A stretch of 64,000 nucleotides of DNA from Falsiroseomonas oleicola (lineage in GTDB: Bacteria; Pseudomonadota; Alphaproteobacteria; Acetobacterales; Acetobacteraceae): positions 122,197-186,196 of the forward strand of contig NZ_JAERQM010000004.1 of NCBI RefSeq assembly GCF_019029495.1. The letters are read 5' to 3'. The notes beneath the pieces were generated by a model, which was not told where the DNA came from, ran no database searches, and saw only the letters and a list, made by a program, of their open reading frames with translations. Below, piece after piece: positions 8,069 through 16,617 of the stretch (position 1 is the first letter of the stretch; each line of letters opens with the position of its first letter). The translations under genes were made by a program, and so were the position numbers.

Positions 8069-8839
8069 TCAGCCCGGCACCAGCCGCGCCGAGACCGCCT
8101 GCACCGAGGCTGCGGCCAGGTCGGCGCGCATCGCCGCCTCATCCGTCCAGCGGGCGCCGGCCGGAAGGCGGCGGGCGCGCCATTCCAGGGTCACCTCGGC
8201 CAGGCGGAAGGGCCAGGGGGCGATGGCCAGCACGCCGGCCTGCTCGGTCAGCGTGAGCTTCACCCGGCTGCCATCGGCCATCGGCGCACTGCCGACCCCG
8301 CCCACGGTCTCCACCCCGCCACAGACCGCGAGGCTCAGCGCATCCGTCACCGCGACCAGCGCCCCGGCGGTCTCCACCTGGGCCGGCGTCGCGCCCAGGT
8401 GATGCGCGAGGTCCTGCTGCACCACGGCCTGTTCGCGCAGATAGGTCTCGGCCGCATCGGCATCGGCCTGGTCGAGCTGATGGCGGTCGGCATAGCTGCC
8501 ATAGATCAGGCTGCCATGGCGGCTGACCAGCAGGGCCACCCAGGGCCCCCAGGCCACCAGCGCGCGGGCGACACCCTCCGCCCACATCGGCGCGTGGCTG
8601 CGGGCGCCGACGGCGCGGAAGACATGCGGCAGGCCGGTTTCCGGGTCCAGCGTCGGCGCCGCCTCCCACCCCATCCAGGCCACGTCGTGCTGGGCGCAGG
8701 CGGTGGCCACGTCCTCGAAGGGGTCGAGCGCGGCGAAGCCGGGCGCGCCCCAGGCGCGGGCGATCTGGCCCGAGACCAGGGCATGCATGGGCTGGCTGAT
8801 CGCCAGCAGGGAGCCATCGGGCAGGTCGCGCAGGAGCAT
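8069..8839 (-). CDS. DUF3891 family protein
   Basis: A protein of 256 residues starting MLLRDLPDGSLLAISQPMHALVSG, which matches the opening of DUF3891 (a domain that begins with a short beta hairpin and a conserved Gln-x-x-His near residue 16-19). Other conserved-looking points are HDVAWMGWE and the early SGQIARAWG. The family is predicted to be hydrolase-like; its activity is not established. I use the ATG at 8839 rather than the longer frame from 8935, whose first 32 residues are Cys- and Arg-rich and unlike the family. It stands alone, convergent with the orphan gene at 7180 and divergent from pntAA. Confidence 0.75.
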   Translation of the reverse strand: MLLRDLPDGSLLAISQPMHALVSGQIARAWGAPGFAALDPFEDVATACAQHDVAWMGWEAAPTLDPETGLPHVFRAVGARSHAPMWAEGVARALVAWGPWVALLVSRHGSLIYGSYADRHQLDQADADAAETYLREQAVVQQDLAHHLGATPAQVETAGALVAVTDALSLAVCGGVETVGGVGSAPMADGSRVKLTLTEQAGVLAIAPWPFRLAEVTLEWRARRLPAGARWTDEAAMRADLAAASVQAVSARLVPG

Positions 8840-8988
8840 GGAAGCAACATGGCCCTGTCGAAGCTCGGGGGAAAGGCCGGACGATCGACCCCGACGCGGA
8901 ATGGCATCCTTGCAAGACTTGCAACACACCTTCATATGGCGACGTCTTTGGCTGAATATGGTCGGTGCGGAACGGGGGGATCGTTTTG

Positions 8989-10137
8989 ATGCGCGTTGCG
9001 GTATTGCGCGAACGGCGTGGGGCGGAGACTCGGGTGGCCGCGACGCCGGAGACGGCGAAGAAGCTGATCGCCCTGGGCTGTACGGTCGCCGTCGAGACCG
9101 GCGCTGGTCTCACCTCCGGCTTTCCGGACAGCCTCTATGCCGAATCCGGGGCGGAGATCGCTCCTGATGTGGCCAGCGCCCTGGCCAATGCCGGGCTGGT
9201 GCTGAAGGTCCGTGCCCCGCTCGGCACCGGGGAAGGTGAGGTCGATGAACTCGCCATGATCCCGCGCGGCGCCATTCTGATCGGCACGCTGGGCGCGACG
9301 CGCGCCATGGCGGACACCTACGCCCAGCTCGGCATCGAGGCCTGTTCCATGGAACTGTTGCCGCGCATCACCCGCGCGCAGTCGATGGATGTGCTCTCCT
9401 CCCAGGCCAATCTCGCCGGCTATCGTGCGGTGGTGGAGGCGGCGACCGCCTTCGATCGCGGCTTCCCCATGCTGATGACGGCCGCCGGCACCATCCCCGC
9501 CGCCAATGTCTTCGTCATGGGCGCGGGCGTCGCCGGCCTGCAGGCCATCGCCACCGCGCGCCGCCTCGGCGGGCGGGTTTCCGCCACCGATGTGCGGCCG
9601 GCGGCGAAGGAGGAGATCAAGTCCCTCGGCGCCACCTTCGTCGGCTACGAGGATGAGGAGAGCAAGGCGGCCCAGACCGCGGGCGGCTATGCCAAGCAGC
9701 TCTCCGCCGAATTCTACGCCAAGCAGGCCGAGGTGGTGGCCACCCATATCGCCAAGCAGGACATCGTTGTCTGCACGGCGCTGGTGCAGGGCCGCAAGGC
9801 GCCGATCCTGGTGAATGAGGCGATGGTCGCCTCCATGAAGCCGGGCAGCATCATCGTCGACCTCGCCGCCGAGGCCGGTGGCAACTGCGCCGCGACGGTC
9901 CCGGGCGAGATGAGCGTGACCAGCAACGGGGTGAAGATTCTGGGCTACCGCAACTGGCCGGGCCGGATTTCCGGCGCCTCCTCTGCGCTCTATGCGCGCA
10001 ACCTGCTGACCTTCCTGACCACCTTCTGGGACAAGGAAGCGAAGAAGCCGGTGCTGGCGGAGGACGATGACATCGTGAAGGGCGTGCAGCTGACCCGCGG
10101 CGGTGCCGTGGTTCACGCCTCGCTCCCGGCAGCCTGA
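8989..10137 (+). CDS. pntAA: Proton-translocating NAD(P) transhydrogenase, subunit alpha part 1
   Basis: The soluble NAD(H)-binding domain I (382 residues) of the transhydrogenase that uses the proton gradient to make NADPH from NADH. It begins MRVAVLRERRGAETRVAATPE, the alanine dehydrogenase/PNT N-terminal motif, includes RITRAQSMDVLSSQ, which forms part of the interface loop, and a Rossmann motif VMGAGVAGLQA near residue 176. In this organism the alpha subunit is split in two, as in Rhodospirillum rubrum. The ATG at 8989 follows GGGGGA at 8975-8980; an upstream ATG at 8965 adds eight unlikely residues. First gene of a three-gene operon. Confidence 0.96.
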   Translation: MRVAVLRERRGAETRVAATPETAKKLIALGCTVAVETGAGLTSGFPDSLYAESGAEIAPDVASALANAGLVLKVRAPLGTGEGEVDELAMIPRGAILIGTLGATRAMADTYAQLGIEACSMELLPRITRAQSMDVLSSQANLAGYRAVVEAATAFDRGFPMLMTAAGTIPAANVFVMGAGVAGLQAIATARRLGGRVSATDVRPAAKEEIKSLGATFVGYEDEESKAAQTAGGYAKQLSAEFYAKQAEVVATHIAKQDIVVCTALVQGRKAPILVNEAMVASMKPGSIIVDLAAEAGGNCAATVPGEMSVTSNGVKILGYRNWPGRISGASSALYARNLLTFLTTFWDKEAKKPVLAEDDDIVKGVQLTRGGAVVHASLPAA

Positions 10138-10149
10138 GGAGATCGCGCC

Positions 10150-10545
10150 ATGAACCCGCAACAGATCGCCAATGAGGCGGCCTCCCTCTCCGACCGCGCC
10201 GCGCTGCTCGCCGAGCATGCGCGCCAGTTGGCGGAAACCGCCGCCCCCCTCGCCGCCGCGGCCGAGCCCTTCCTGCTGATGCTGACCATCTTTTTGATGG
10301 CCTGCTTCGTCGGCTACTACGTGGTGTGGAACGTGACTCCGGCGCTGCATTCACCGCTGATGGGTGTGACGAACGCCATCTCCTCCGTCATCGTGGTGGG
10401 CGCCATCCTCGCCACCGGCCTGGCCGAGAGCCTGGCCGCGCAGATCTTCGGCTTCATCGGCGTGACGCTGGCCTCCGTGAACATCTTTGGCGGGTTCCTG
10501 GTGACGCGCCGGATGCTGTCCATGTTCAAGAAGAAGGGCAGCTGA
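10150..10545 (+). CDS. pntAB: NAD(P) transhydrogenase, subunit alpha part 2
   Basis: A membrane subunit of 131 residues. The first ~40 residues are a helical soluble lead; then come three or four transmembrane helices (around 38-58, 64-84, 92-118). The helix containing [15 protein letters not shown] is the conserved proton-channel segment of domain II. It starts 12 bases after pntAA behind GAGGAGA, and is followed after three bases by pntB, so the three are one operon and one complex in the inner membrane. Confidence 0.94.
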   Translation: MNPQQIANEAASLSDRAALLAEHARQLAETAAPLAAAAEPFLLMLTIFLMACFVGYYVVWNVTPALHSPLMGVTNAISSVIVVGAILATGLAESLAAQIFGFIGVTLASVNIFGGFLVTRRMLSMFKKKGS

Positions 10546-10548
10546 GCC

Positions 10549-11958
10549 ATGGGACAGACCCTCTCGACCCTGGCCTATCTCGTCGCCTCCGTCCTGTTCA
10601 TCATGGCGCTGCGCGGCCTCTCCAACCCCGAGACCAGCCGCCAGGGCAACCTGTACGGCATGATCGGCATGGGCATCGCGATCATCGCGACCCTGCTGCG
10701 GCCGGGCATGGGCGCGGGCGGCATCGTGCTGGTGCTGGCGGGGCTCGCCATCGGCGGCACCATCGGCACGCTGCTGGCGCAGCGCATCCAGATGACGTCC
10801 CTGCCGCAGCTGGTCGCGGCCTTCCATAGCCTGGTGGGCATGGCGGCGGTCTTCGTGGCGGCGGCGGCCTTCTACTCGCCGGAAAGCTTCGGCATCGGCT
10901 ATGCGGGCAACATCAAGGCCGCGTCCCTGGTCGAGATGTCGCTGGGCCTCGCCATTGGCGCCATCACCTTCAGCGGGTCCGTGATCGCCTTCGCGAAGCT
11001 CGATGGGCGCATGTCCGGCGCGCCGATCATCTTCAAGGGCCAGCACATGCTGAACGCGGCGCTGGGCGCGCTGCTGCTGGTGCTGGTGATCGCCTTCGTC
11101 GCGACCGGATCGCCGATCCTGTTCTGGCTGATTGCGCTGCTGTCCTTCGCGCTCGGCTTTCTTCTCATCATCCCGATCGGCGGGGCGGACATGCCGGTCG
11201 TGGTGTCCATGCTGAACAGCTATTCCGGCTGGGCGGCGGCGGGCATCGGCTTCACCATCGGCAACCTGCTGCTGATCGTCACCGGCGCGCTGGTTGGTGC
11301 CTCGGGCGCGATCCTGTCCTACATCATGTGCAAGGGCATGAACCGCAGCATCATCAACGTGCTGCTGGGCGGCTTTGGCAGTGATTCGGGCGCCGCGGCC
11401 GGCCCGGGTGCGGGCAATGCGGACCGTGCGCCGGTGAAGGCCGGCAGCCCGGAAGACGCCGCCTACATCATGAAGAATGCCCAGAAGATCATCATCGTGC
11501 CGGGCTACGGCATGGCGGTGGCGCAGGCGCAGCAGGTGGTGCGCGAGATGGCCGACCTGCTGAAGAAGGAAGGCGCCGAGATCTCCTACGCCATCCACCC
11601 CGTCGCGGGCCGCATGCCCGGCCATATGAACGTGCTGCTGGCCGAGGCGAACGTGCCCTATGACGAGGTGCATGAGCTGGAAGAAATCAACGCCGAATTC
11701 GCCGATGCCGACGTGGCCTATGTCATCGGCGCCAACGACGTGACCAACCCGGCGGCGAAGACCGACAAGAGCTCCGCCATCTACGGCATGCCGATCCTGG
11801 ATGTGGAACGCGCCAAGACCGTGTTCTTCGTCAAGCGCGGCATGGCGAGCGGCTATGCCGGCGTGGAGAACGAGTTGTTCTTCCGCCCCAACACCATGAT
11901 GCTGTTCGGCGACGCCAAGAAGGTGACGCAGCAGATCGTGCAGAGCCTGCAGAAGTAG
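10549..11958 (+). CDS. pntB: NAD(P) transhydrogenase, subunit beta
   Basis: The 469-residue beta subunit: about eight membrane helices (residues 1-260) carrying the rest of the proton path, with a conserved SxxHSxxGMAAVF-like segment near residue 92, then the NADP(H)-binding domain III. Domain III starts KIIIVPGYGMAVAQAQ near residue 310 and contains AIHPVAGRMPGHMNVLLAEA and YVIGANDVTNPAA, all diagnostic. The ending ELFFRPNTMMLFGDAKK is intact. Together with pntAA/AB it supplies NADPH for biosynthesis. Confidence 0.97.
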   Translation: MGQTLSTLAYLVASVLFIMALRGLSNPETSRQGNLYGMIGMGIAIIATLLRPGMGAGGIVLVLAGLAIGGTIGTLLAQRIQMTSLPQLVAAFHSLVGMAAVFVAAAAFYSPESFGIGYAGNIKAASLVEMSLGLAIGAITFSGSVIAFAKLDGRMSGAPIIFKGQHMLNAALGALLLVLVIAFVATGSPILFWLIALLSFALGFLLIIPIGGADMPVVVSMLNSYSGWAAAGIGFTIGNLLLIVTGALVGASGAILSYIMCKGMNRSIINVLLGGFGSDSGAAAGPGAGNADRAPVKAGSPEDAAYIMKNAQKIIIVPGYGMAVAQAQQVVREMADLLKKEGAEISYAIHPVAGRMPGHMNVLLAEANVPYDEVHELEEINAEFADADVAYVIGANDVTNPAAKTDKSSAIYGMPILDVERAKTVFFVKRGMASGYAGVENELFFRPNTMMLFGDAKKVTQQIVQSLQK

Positions 11959-11977
11959 TCTAGCCTCCGCATCGTAT

Positions 11978-12000
11978 ACCCGGCCGGATCACGGCCGGGT
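11978..12000 (+). terminator. Hairpin after the pnt operon
   Basis: A perfect 9-bp inverted repeat (ACCCGGCCG ... CGGCCGGGT, loop of five) lies 19 bases after the pntB stop. No T-run follows, so it may need a factor or serve as a 3' stabiliser. It separates the pnt operon from the TauE/SafE gene. Confidence 0.5.
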
Positions 12001-12059
12001 CGCTGGGGGAAGCGCCCGTCGCCCTGCCGGACTCCACGGGAGGGCCAAGGGGGTTCTGC

Positions 12060-12800
12060 ATGGACGAGTTCCTGGTCTTCGTCGCGGTTGGCTTCGCCGC
12101 CCAGATGATCGATGGCGCCATCGGCATGGCCTATGGCCTGACGGCGACCAGCGTTCTGATCTCCTTCGGCACGCATCCGGCCGTGGCCAGCGCCAGCATC
12201 CATGCGGCGGAGGTCTTCACCACGGGCGTCTCCGGCCTCGCCCATTGGCGACTGGGCAATGTGCAGCCCCGGCTGGTGGCGCGGCTGGCGCTGCCGGGCA
12301 TGGCGGGCGGCATCGCCGGCGCGCTGGTCGCCTCCTTCCTGCCGATGCACATCATCCGGCCGCTGGTCAGCGCCTATCTGCTGCTGATGGGCGGGCTGAT
12401 CCTGTGGCGGGCGCTCCGGCCGCGGGAGGCGCAGCCGGGCGGGCGCGTGACGCTGCTCGGGCTGACCGGAGGCTTCCTGGATGCGGCCGGCGGCGGCGGC
12501 TGGGGGCCGCTGGTCACCTCCACCCTGATCGGGCGCGGCGATGTGCCGCGCATGGCGATCGGCTCCACCAACGCCGCCGAGTTCTTCGTGACCTTCGCGG
12601 TGACCGTCACCTTCTTCGCGGCCATCGGGCTGGAACTTTGGCAGGCGATCCTCGGGCTGGTCGTGGGCGGCGTGCTGGCCGCCCCCTTCGCCGCCCTCAT
12701 CGCCCGCCACCTGCCTGCCAGGGCGCTGATGCTGCTGGTCGGCGGCGTCATCATGCTGCTGTCGCTGCGCAGCCTGGCCGCCGCGCTCGGCTGGTTTTGA
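12060..12800 (+). CDS. TauE/SafE-family anion exporter
   Basis: An inner-membrane protein of 246 residues with about seven or eight helices. The family motif is clear in the first helix pair (FAAQMIDGAIGMAYGL) and repeated in the second half (LGLTGGFLDAAGGGGWGPL), the internal duplication of this family. Members move sulfite, sulfoacetate or related organosulfur anions; the substrate cannot be told here. An upstream GAGGGCCAAGG may be the ribosome site. It stands alone, convergent with the aminotransferase gene two bases away. Confidence 0.9.
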   Translation: MDEFLVFVAVGFAAQMIDGAIGMAYGLTATSVLISFGTHPAVASASIHAAEVFTTGVSGLAHWRLGNVQPRLVARLALPGMAGGIAGALVASFLPMHIIRPLVSAYLLLMGGLILWRALRPREAQPGGRVTLLGLTGGFLDAAGGGGWGPLVTSTLIGRGDVPRMAIGSTNAAEFFVTFAVTVTFFAAIGLELWQAILGLVVGGVLAAPFAALIARHLPARALMLLVGGVIMLLSLRSLAAALGWF

Positions 12801-12801
12801 T

Positions 12802-14082
12802 CTAGCTGGGCAGCGTCGCCATGGCGCGCGCAAAAGCCTCCAGCGTCTGCTCCACGTCCCGCGCCTCATGCGCCGTCGAGACGTAGTACTTGCTGTCGCC
12901 CTTCAGGATGCCGCCGGCCCGCAGGGTGCGGTTCGCATGTGCCTGCATGGCCCGGTCGGCGCGCAGCGTGGCGCGGTAGTCCCGCACGGCGCCATCGGTA
13001 TAGACCACGTCGAACAGGGTCGGCTCGCCGACGATCTGGGCCGGGATGCCGGCCTTGGCGATCTGCGCCGAAAGCCCCGCCATGATCGCGCGGCCGGTGG
13101 CGAAGACGGCCTCATAGGTGCCGGGCCGGCGCAGGATTTCCAGCGTCTTCAGCCCGGCGACGGCAGCCACCGGATTGCCGGACAGCGTGCCGACCTGCAT
13201 CAGGAAGCCGTCATCACCGACCAGCGCCTTGTCGAAATGCGCCATGATCTCGGCCCGCCCCGCCACCGCCGCCAGCGGGAACCCACCGCCGATGGTCTTG
13301 CCCAGCGTGCAGAGGTCCGGCGTCACGCCGTAGAGTTCCTGGGCGCCGCCATAGGCGAAGCGGAAGCCGGTGACGACCTCGTCGAAGATCAGCACCAGCC
13401 CGTGCTTGGTGCAGAGCGCGCGCAGCCCTTCGAGAAAGCCCGGGGCGGGCGGGATCAGGCGCTGCAGCGGCTCCACAATGATGCCGGCGATGCTCTCGCC
13501 CTGCGCCTCCACCAGCCGCGTCACCGCCGCCAGATCGTTGAAGGGGGCGACCAGCACGTCATCGGCGACGGATTTCGGGATGCCGGCGGAATCGGGCACC
13601 GGCTGGGGGAAATTCGCCAGGTGCTGCGGCGCCAGGCTCATCAGCCCGTAATCGGACATGCCGTGATAGCCGCCCTCGAACTTCAGGATCTTGTCACGGC
13701 GGCGGAAGGCGCGGGCGAGGCGCATGGCATAGAGGTCGGCCTCGGTGCCGGAGCCGACGAATCGCAGTTGTTCGGCGCAGGGCACGGCCTCGACGATCGC
13801 CTCGGCCAGGGCGATGCCATGCTCGTTATTGGCGAAGAAGGTGGTGCCGCGGCCGAGTTGCTCCTGCACCGCCTCGGTCACTTCCGGGTGGCAGTGGCCG
13901 ATGAACATCGGGCCGGAGCCGAGCAGGAAATCCACATATTCGCGCCCGGCGACATCCCAGACCCGGCCGCCAGAGCCGCGTTCCAGGATCACATCCGCCG
14001 GAAAATTGCCGAAGCCACCCGCCGGCAGCACCCGCCGGGCGCGCGCCATAAGCGCCTGTTCCCGGTCCATCACCCCATCCAT
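12802..14082 (-). CDS. Class III aminotransferase, glutamate-1-semialdehyde aminomutase-like
   Basis: A PLP enzyme of 426 residues. It shows the phosphate-binding FVGSGTEADLYAMRLAR, the cofactor Asp in FDEVVTGFR and the Schiff-base Lys in LGKTIGGGFPLAAVAGR. The overall layout (opening LMARARRVLPAGGFG, GTEA, TLSGNP) is that of HemL-like proteins, which include true aminomutases and amino-acid transaminases or epimerases. HemL normally has GGVNSP in the N-terminal region; here it reads AGGFGN, so I prefer a HemL-like aminotransferase over HemL itself. Nothing nearby points to tetrapyrrole synthesis. Start at 14082 or the ATG four codons later. Confidence 0.85.
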   Translation of the reverse strand: MDGVMDREQALMARARRVLPAGGFGNFPADVILERGSGGRVWDVAGREYVDFLLGSGPMFIGHCHPEVTEAVQEQLGRGTTFFANNEHGIALAEAIVEAVPCAEQLRFVGSGTEADLYAMRLARAFRRRDKILKFEGGYHGMSDYGLMSLAPQHLANFPQPVPDSAGIPKSVADDVLVAPFNDLAAVTRLVEAQGESIAGIIVEPLQRLIPPAPGFLEGLRALCTKHGLVLIFDEVVTGFRFAYGGAQELYGVTPDLCTLGKTIGGGFPLAAVAGRAEIMAHFDKALVGDDGFLMQVGTLSGNPVAAVAGLKTLEILRRPGTYEAVFATGRAIMAGLSAQIAKAGIPAQIVGEPTLFDVVYTDGAVRDYRATLRADRAMQAHANRTLRAGGILKGDSKYYVSTAHEARDVEQTLEAFARAMATLPS

Positions 14083-14143
14083 CGCCCAATCCCCTGTCAG
14101 GAGTGCGCAGTAGACGCGCTTGGCGCGGAAAGGTGAAGACGCA

Positions 14144-14188
14144 CGAAACCGCGGGCTACGGGGCTTGGCCCCGCACCGCGGTATTTCG
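14144..14188 (-). terminator. Long palindrome downstream of rpsU
   Basis: Two nested inverted repeats are visible: an outer stem CGAAACCGCGG paired with CCGCGGTATTTCG and an inner GGGGC/GCCCC stem. It lies 53 bases beyond the rpsU stop on the minus strand and is followed on that strand by a short T-containing tail. It probably ends the rpsU message. Confidence 0.5.
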
Positions 14189-14240
14189 GCTCGCTGATCG
14201 CAGCATCCCGCCGGGGAGGGGCGGGCAATCGGGAGAGGCT

Positions 14241-14444
14241 TTAGAAGCCTTCCCGCTCAAGCCGCTTGCGCTCCACCTTGCGGGCGCGGCGGACAGCCTC
14301 CGCAGCCTCACGCGCGCGGCGTTCGGACGGCTTTTCGTAATGGCGGCGGAGCTTCATTTCACGGAACACACCCTCACGCTGAAGTTTCTTCTTCAGCGCC
14401 TTCAGGGCCTGGTCGATGTTATTGTCGCGGACGACGACCTGCAC
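14241..14444 (-). CDS. rpsU: 30S ribosomal protein S21
   Basis: A very basic 67-residue protein matching S21: [20 protein letters not shown], then [17 protein letters not shown] and a C-terminal run of Arg/Lys helices. The start codon is GTG at 14444, preceded by AGGAGG nine bases upstream; the longer open frame on this strand, which extends over the neighbouring genes, is not coding. S21 sits at the 16S 3' end and helps initiation. It is divergent from def2-COQ9, an arrangement conserved in alphaproteobacteria. Confidence 0.95.
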   Translation of the reverse strand: MQVVVRDNNIDQALKALKKKLQREGVFREMKLRRHYEKPSERRAREAAEAVRRARKVERKRLEREGF

Positions 14445-14648
14445 GCGATGGAACCTCCTGGTTCGGAATGGTAGGATAAGCGAAACGCGGATGCGCGTCG
14501 GCGGGTCCAGGGGCAGTCCCGAAGGACAAGGCCCCGAACCTCCGACGCGAGATGGCTCTCTTAGCACGCGATTCGCCTTGAGCGAAAGACCCTCCCGCAC
14601 CGCCACGCACGCATTACCTTGTGGGTGACGCATCGGATTCCCCGCGAC

Positions 14649-15188
14649 ATGGCCATTCTGAAGATCGCCCGCATGGGCCACCCCGTCCTGACCCGGCCCG
14701 CCTTGCAGGTGGAGGACCCGACCGCGCCCGAAATCCGGCGACTGATCGCCGACATGGCGGAGACGATGGAGGATGCCTCCGGCCTCGGCCTGGCGGCGCC
14801 GCAGGTGCATGTCGGGCTGCGGCTGTTCGTCTGGCGCGGCGGCGCCGGCAATATCCTCGCCCTCATCAACCCCGAGATCGAAGCGGTGGGGGAGGAGGTG
14901 GAGGAGGGCTGGGAGGGCTGCCTTTCCATCCCCGGCCTGCGTGGGGAGGTGCCGCGCGCTGCCCGCATCCGCTTCCGCGGCCTGGATGTGGAGGGACGGC
15001 TGGTGGAGGGCGAGGCCGCCGGCCTGCCCGCCCGTGTCATTCAGCACGAGACGGACCATCTGAACGGCGTGCTCTATCCGATGCGGATGACCGACCTGTC
15101 CCGCTTCGGCTTCAACGAGGAACTGCACCGCGCTGCCCAGGCTGGGGCCGCCCAGGCCGAGCGCCGTGCCGAGGAGGCCACCGCATGA
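14649..15188 (+). CDS. def2: Peptide deformylase 2
   Basis: A second deformylase, 179 residues. The three motifs are [17 protein letters not shown] and QHETDHLNG; all metal ligands and the catalytic Glu are present. It differs from the first deformylase in the missing Gly after AAPQV (HVG instead of GEM/VG) and in a longer helical C terminus. It starts at the ATG at 14649, in phase with the conserved [12 protein letters not shown]. The gene is coupled to COQ9 by an ATGA overlap and faces away from rpsU. Why two deformylases are kept is unclear; divergent copies often differ in substrate or drug sensitivity. Confidence 0.9.
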   Translation: MAILKIARMGHPVLTRPALQVEDPTAPEIRRLIADMAETMEDASGLGLAAPQVHVGLRLFVWRGGAGNILALINPEIEAVGEEVEEGWEGCLSIPGLRGEVPRAARIRFRGLDVEGRLVEGEAAGLPARVIQHETDHLNGVLYPMRMTDLSRFGFNEELHRAAQAGAAQAERRAEEATA

Positions 15189-15763
15189 TCGAACGCAGCG
15201 AGGAACGGGACCAGGCGATCCGCGCCACCCTGCCGCATGTGCCCGCGCTCGGCTGGACCCGCGCGGCCCTCTCCGCCGGCCTGGCGGATCTCGGCCGGGA
15301 CCCGCTGGAGCAGGACTGGCTGTTCCCGCGTGGGCCGGCCGAGGCGATCGAGGCCTGGCTCGACCTCGCGGATCGCGAGATGGAAGCGCGGGCTGCCGAG
15401 GAAGACCTGCTGTCCCGGAAGATTCCGGCCCGTATTCGCCGGCTGATCCTGATCCGCCTGGAACAGGCCGCCCCGCATCGGGAGGCGGTGCGGCGCGCTT
15501 TGGCCCAGCAGTCGCTGCCCTGGAACCTCGGCAGCGCCCTGCGGACGGTCGCGCGCACCGCCGATTCGATCTGGGGCGCGGCGGGCGACACCTCCGCCGA
15601 CTTCTCCTGGTACACGCGGCGGGCAACGCTGGCGGGGGTGTATGGCGCGACCCTGGCCTTCTGGATGCAGGACGAGGAGGAAGGCCACCCGGCCACCATC
15701 GCCTTCCTGGACCGGCGCCTGGCCGGGCTGGCGCGCTTTCAACAAAGGAAACGAACCGCCTGA
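15185..15763 (+). CDS. COQ9-family protein (ubiquinone biosynthesis)
   Basis: A 192-residue helical protein of the COQ9 family, known in alphaproteobacteria as the protein divergently transcribed from rpsU, exactly the arrangement seen here. Visible points: an N-terminal helix-turn-helix-like part ([16 protein letters not shown]) as in TetR folds, and the C-terminal [25 protein letters not shown], the strongest family signature. COQ9 binds lipid intermediates and assists the COQ7/UbiF-type hydroxylation in quinone synthesis. It begins inside the def2 stop (ATGA). Confidence 0.9.
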   Translation: MIERSEERDQAIRATLPHVPALGWTRAALSAGLADLGRDPLEQDWLFPRGPAEAIEAWLDLADREMEARAAEEDLLSRKIPARIRRLILIRLEQAAPHREAVRRALAQQSLPWNLGSALRTVARTADSIWGAAGDTSADFSWYTRRATLAGVYGATLAFWMQDEEEGHPATIAFLDRRLAGLARFQQRKRTA

Positions 15764-15806
15764 CATCGCGTTCATGCCCCGGACACCTTGAAGGAGCGAG
15801 GGGCAT

Positions 15807-15884
15807 ATGAAGGGCATTCTGTTGTGGCTGGTCGGGTTACCAATCCCGATCATCATCATCCTCTACCTGATTGGAATCTTGTGA
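15807..15884 (+). CDS. Tiny conserved-type membrane protein, 25 residues
   Basis: A short ORF encoding [20 protein letters not shown] plus five more residues. It is a single membrane helix with a proline-kinked GLPIPI centre and a lysine at the inner end. AAGGAG at 15791-15796 lies eleven bases before the ATG. Very similar tiny proteins with a G-(I/L)-PIPI-I core are, from memory, frequent in alphaproteobacteria and of unknown function. The strong ribosome site and the purely hydrophobic translation argue that it is real. Confidence 0.65.
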   Translation: MKGILLWLVGLPIPIIIILYLIGIL

Positions 15885-16058
15885 AGATGCACCGCGCGTA
15901 ATGGTGCTGGCATTTGCCCAGGGATGCTGTAAAGGCATGCATCCATGGGATGCCAAGGGGGCCGGGGGGCTCCGCCGCAGGATCGGCTGACGCAACAGTG
16001 TTTGCGCGGCCCGGGCTGATGCGGCAGGGAAGGCGTCCCCAGGGGAGACTCCCACGCC

Positions 16059-16604
16059 ATGCGCCGCAACCTGACCGTCCGCCTCCTCCTCGCCGGTGCC
16101 GCCGTTGCCATCGGCGGACCAGCCCTCGCCCAGGCTTGCGCCCAGCCGAGCGAGCGCACCGCCTTCGAATTGCGCGCCCTGCAGAGCCAGTTGATGGTCG
16201 CCGCCATCACCTGCCAGCGCGATGGCGACTACAACGCCTTCGTCACCAAGTTCCGGGGCGAGCTCGGCGGTGCCTACAACACCATCCGCGCCCATTATCG
16301 CCGCACCGCCGGCGCCCAGGGCCAGCGCGCTCTGGATGGCTACATCACGACCCTGGCCAATGAGCAGTCGCAGGACGGCATCCGCCAGGGCTCGCGCTTC
16401 TGCCAGAACATCACGCCCCTGTTCCAGGCCGCGATGGCGCAGAGCAATGCCAGCACGCTCGCCGAGATCTCGATGGAGCGGAACGTGCTGAACCCGGTCA
16501 GCGTCACCGCCTGCCCGGAGCGTGCCGCGCCCGCCGCCACCACGCCGGCCCGCCGCCGCCCGGCCGCCAACACCCGCTCCGCCGCGGTGTCCCGCAACCG
16601 CTGA
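16059..16604 (+). CDS. Exported hypothetical protein
   Basis: A 181-residue protein with a clear signal peptide (RRNLTVRLLLAGAAVAIGG, cleavage after ALA-Q near residue 26). The mature part is helical and holds four cysteines (in ACAQ, ITCQ, RFCQ and TACP), which could form two periplasmic disulfides. The C terminus is Pro/Ala/Arg-rich and disordered. No family recognised. AGGGGAGA precedes the ATG. It stands just before the ATP12 gene and could be cotranscribed. Confidence 0.75.
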   Translation: MRRNLTVRLLLAGAAVAIGGPALAQACAQPSERTAFELRALQSQLMVAAITCQRDGDYNAFVTKFRGELGGAYNTIRAHYRRTAGAQGQRALDGYITTLANEQSQDGIRQGSRFCQNITPLFQAAMAQSNASTLAEISMERNVLNPVSVTACPERAAPAATTPARRRPAANTRSAAVSRNR

Positions 16605-16617
16605 GCACGGTCGCGCC

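Noticed and set aside
12802..14082. Annotation as true HemL (glutamate-1-semialdehyde aminomutase)
   Set aside because: The N-terminal GGVNSP motif of HemL is replaced by AGGFGN and no tetrapyrrole genes are nearby, so only a HemL-like aminotransferase is claimed.
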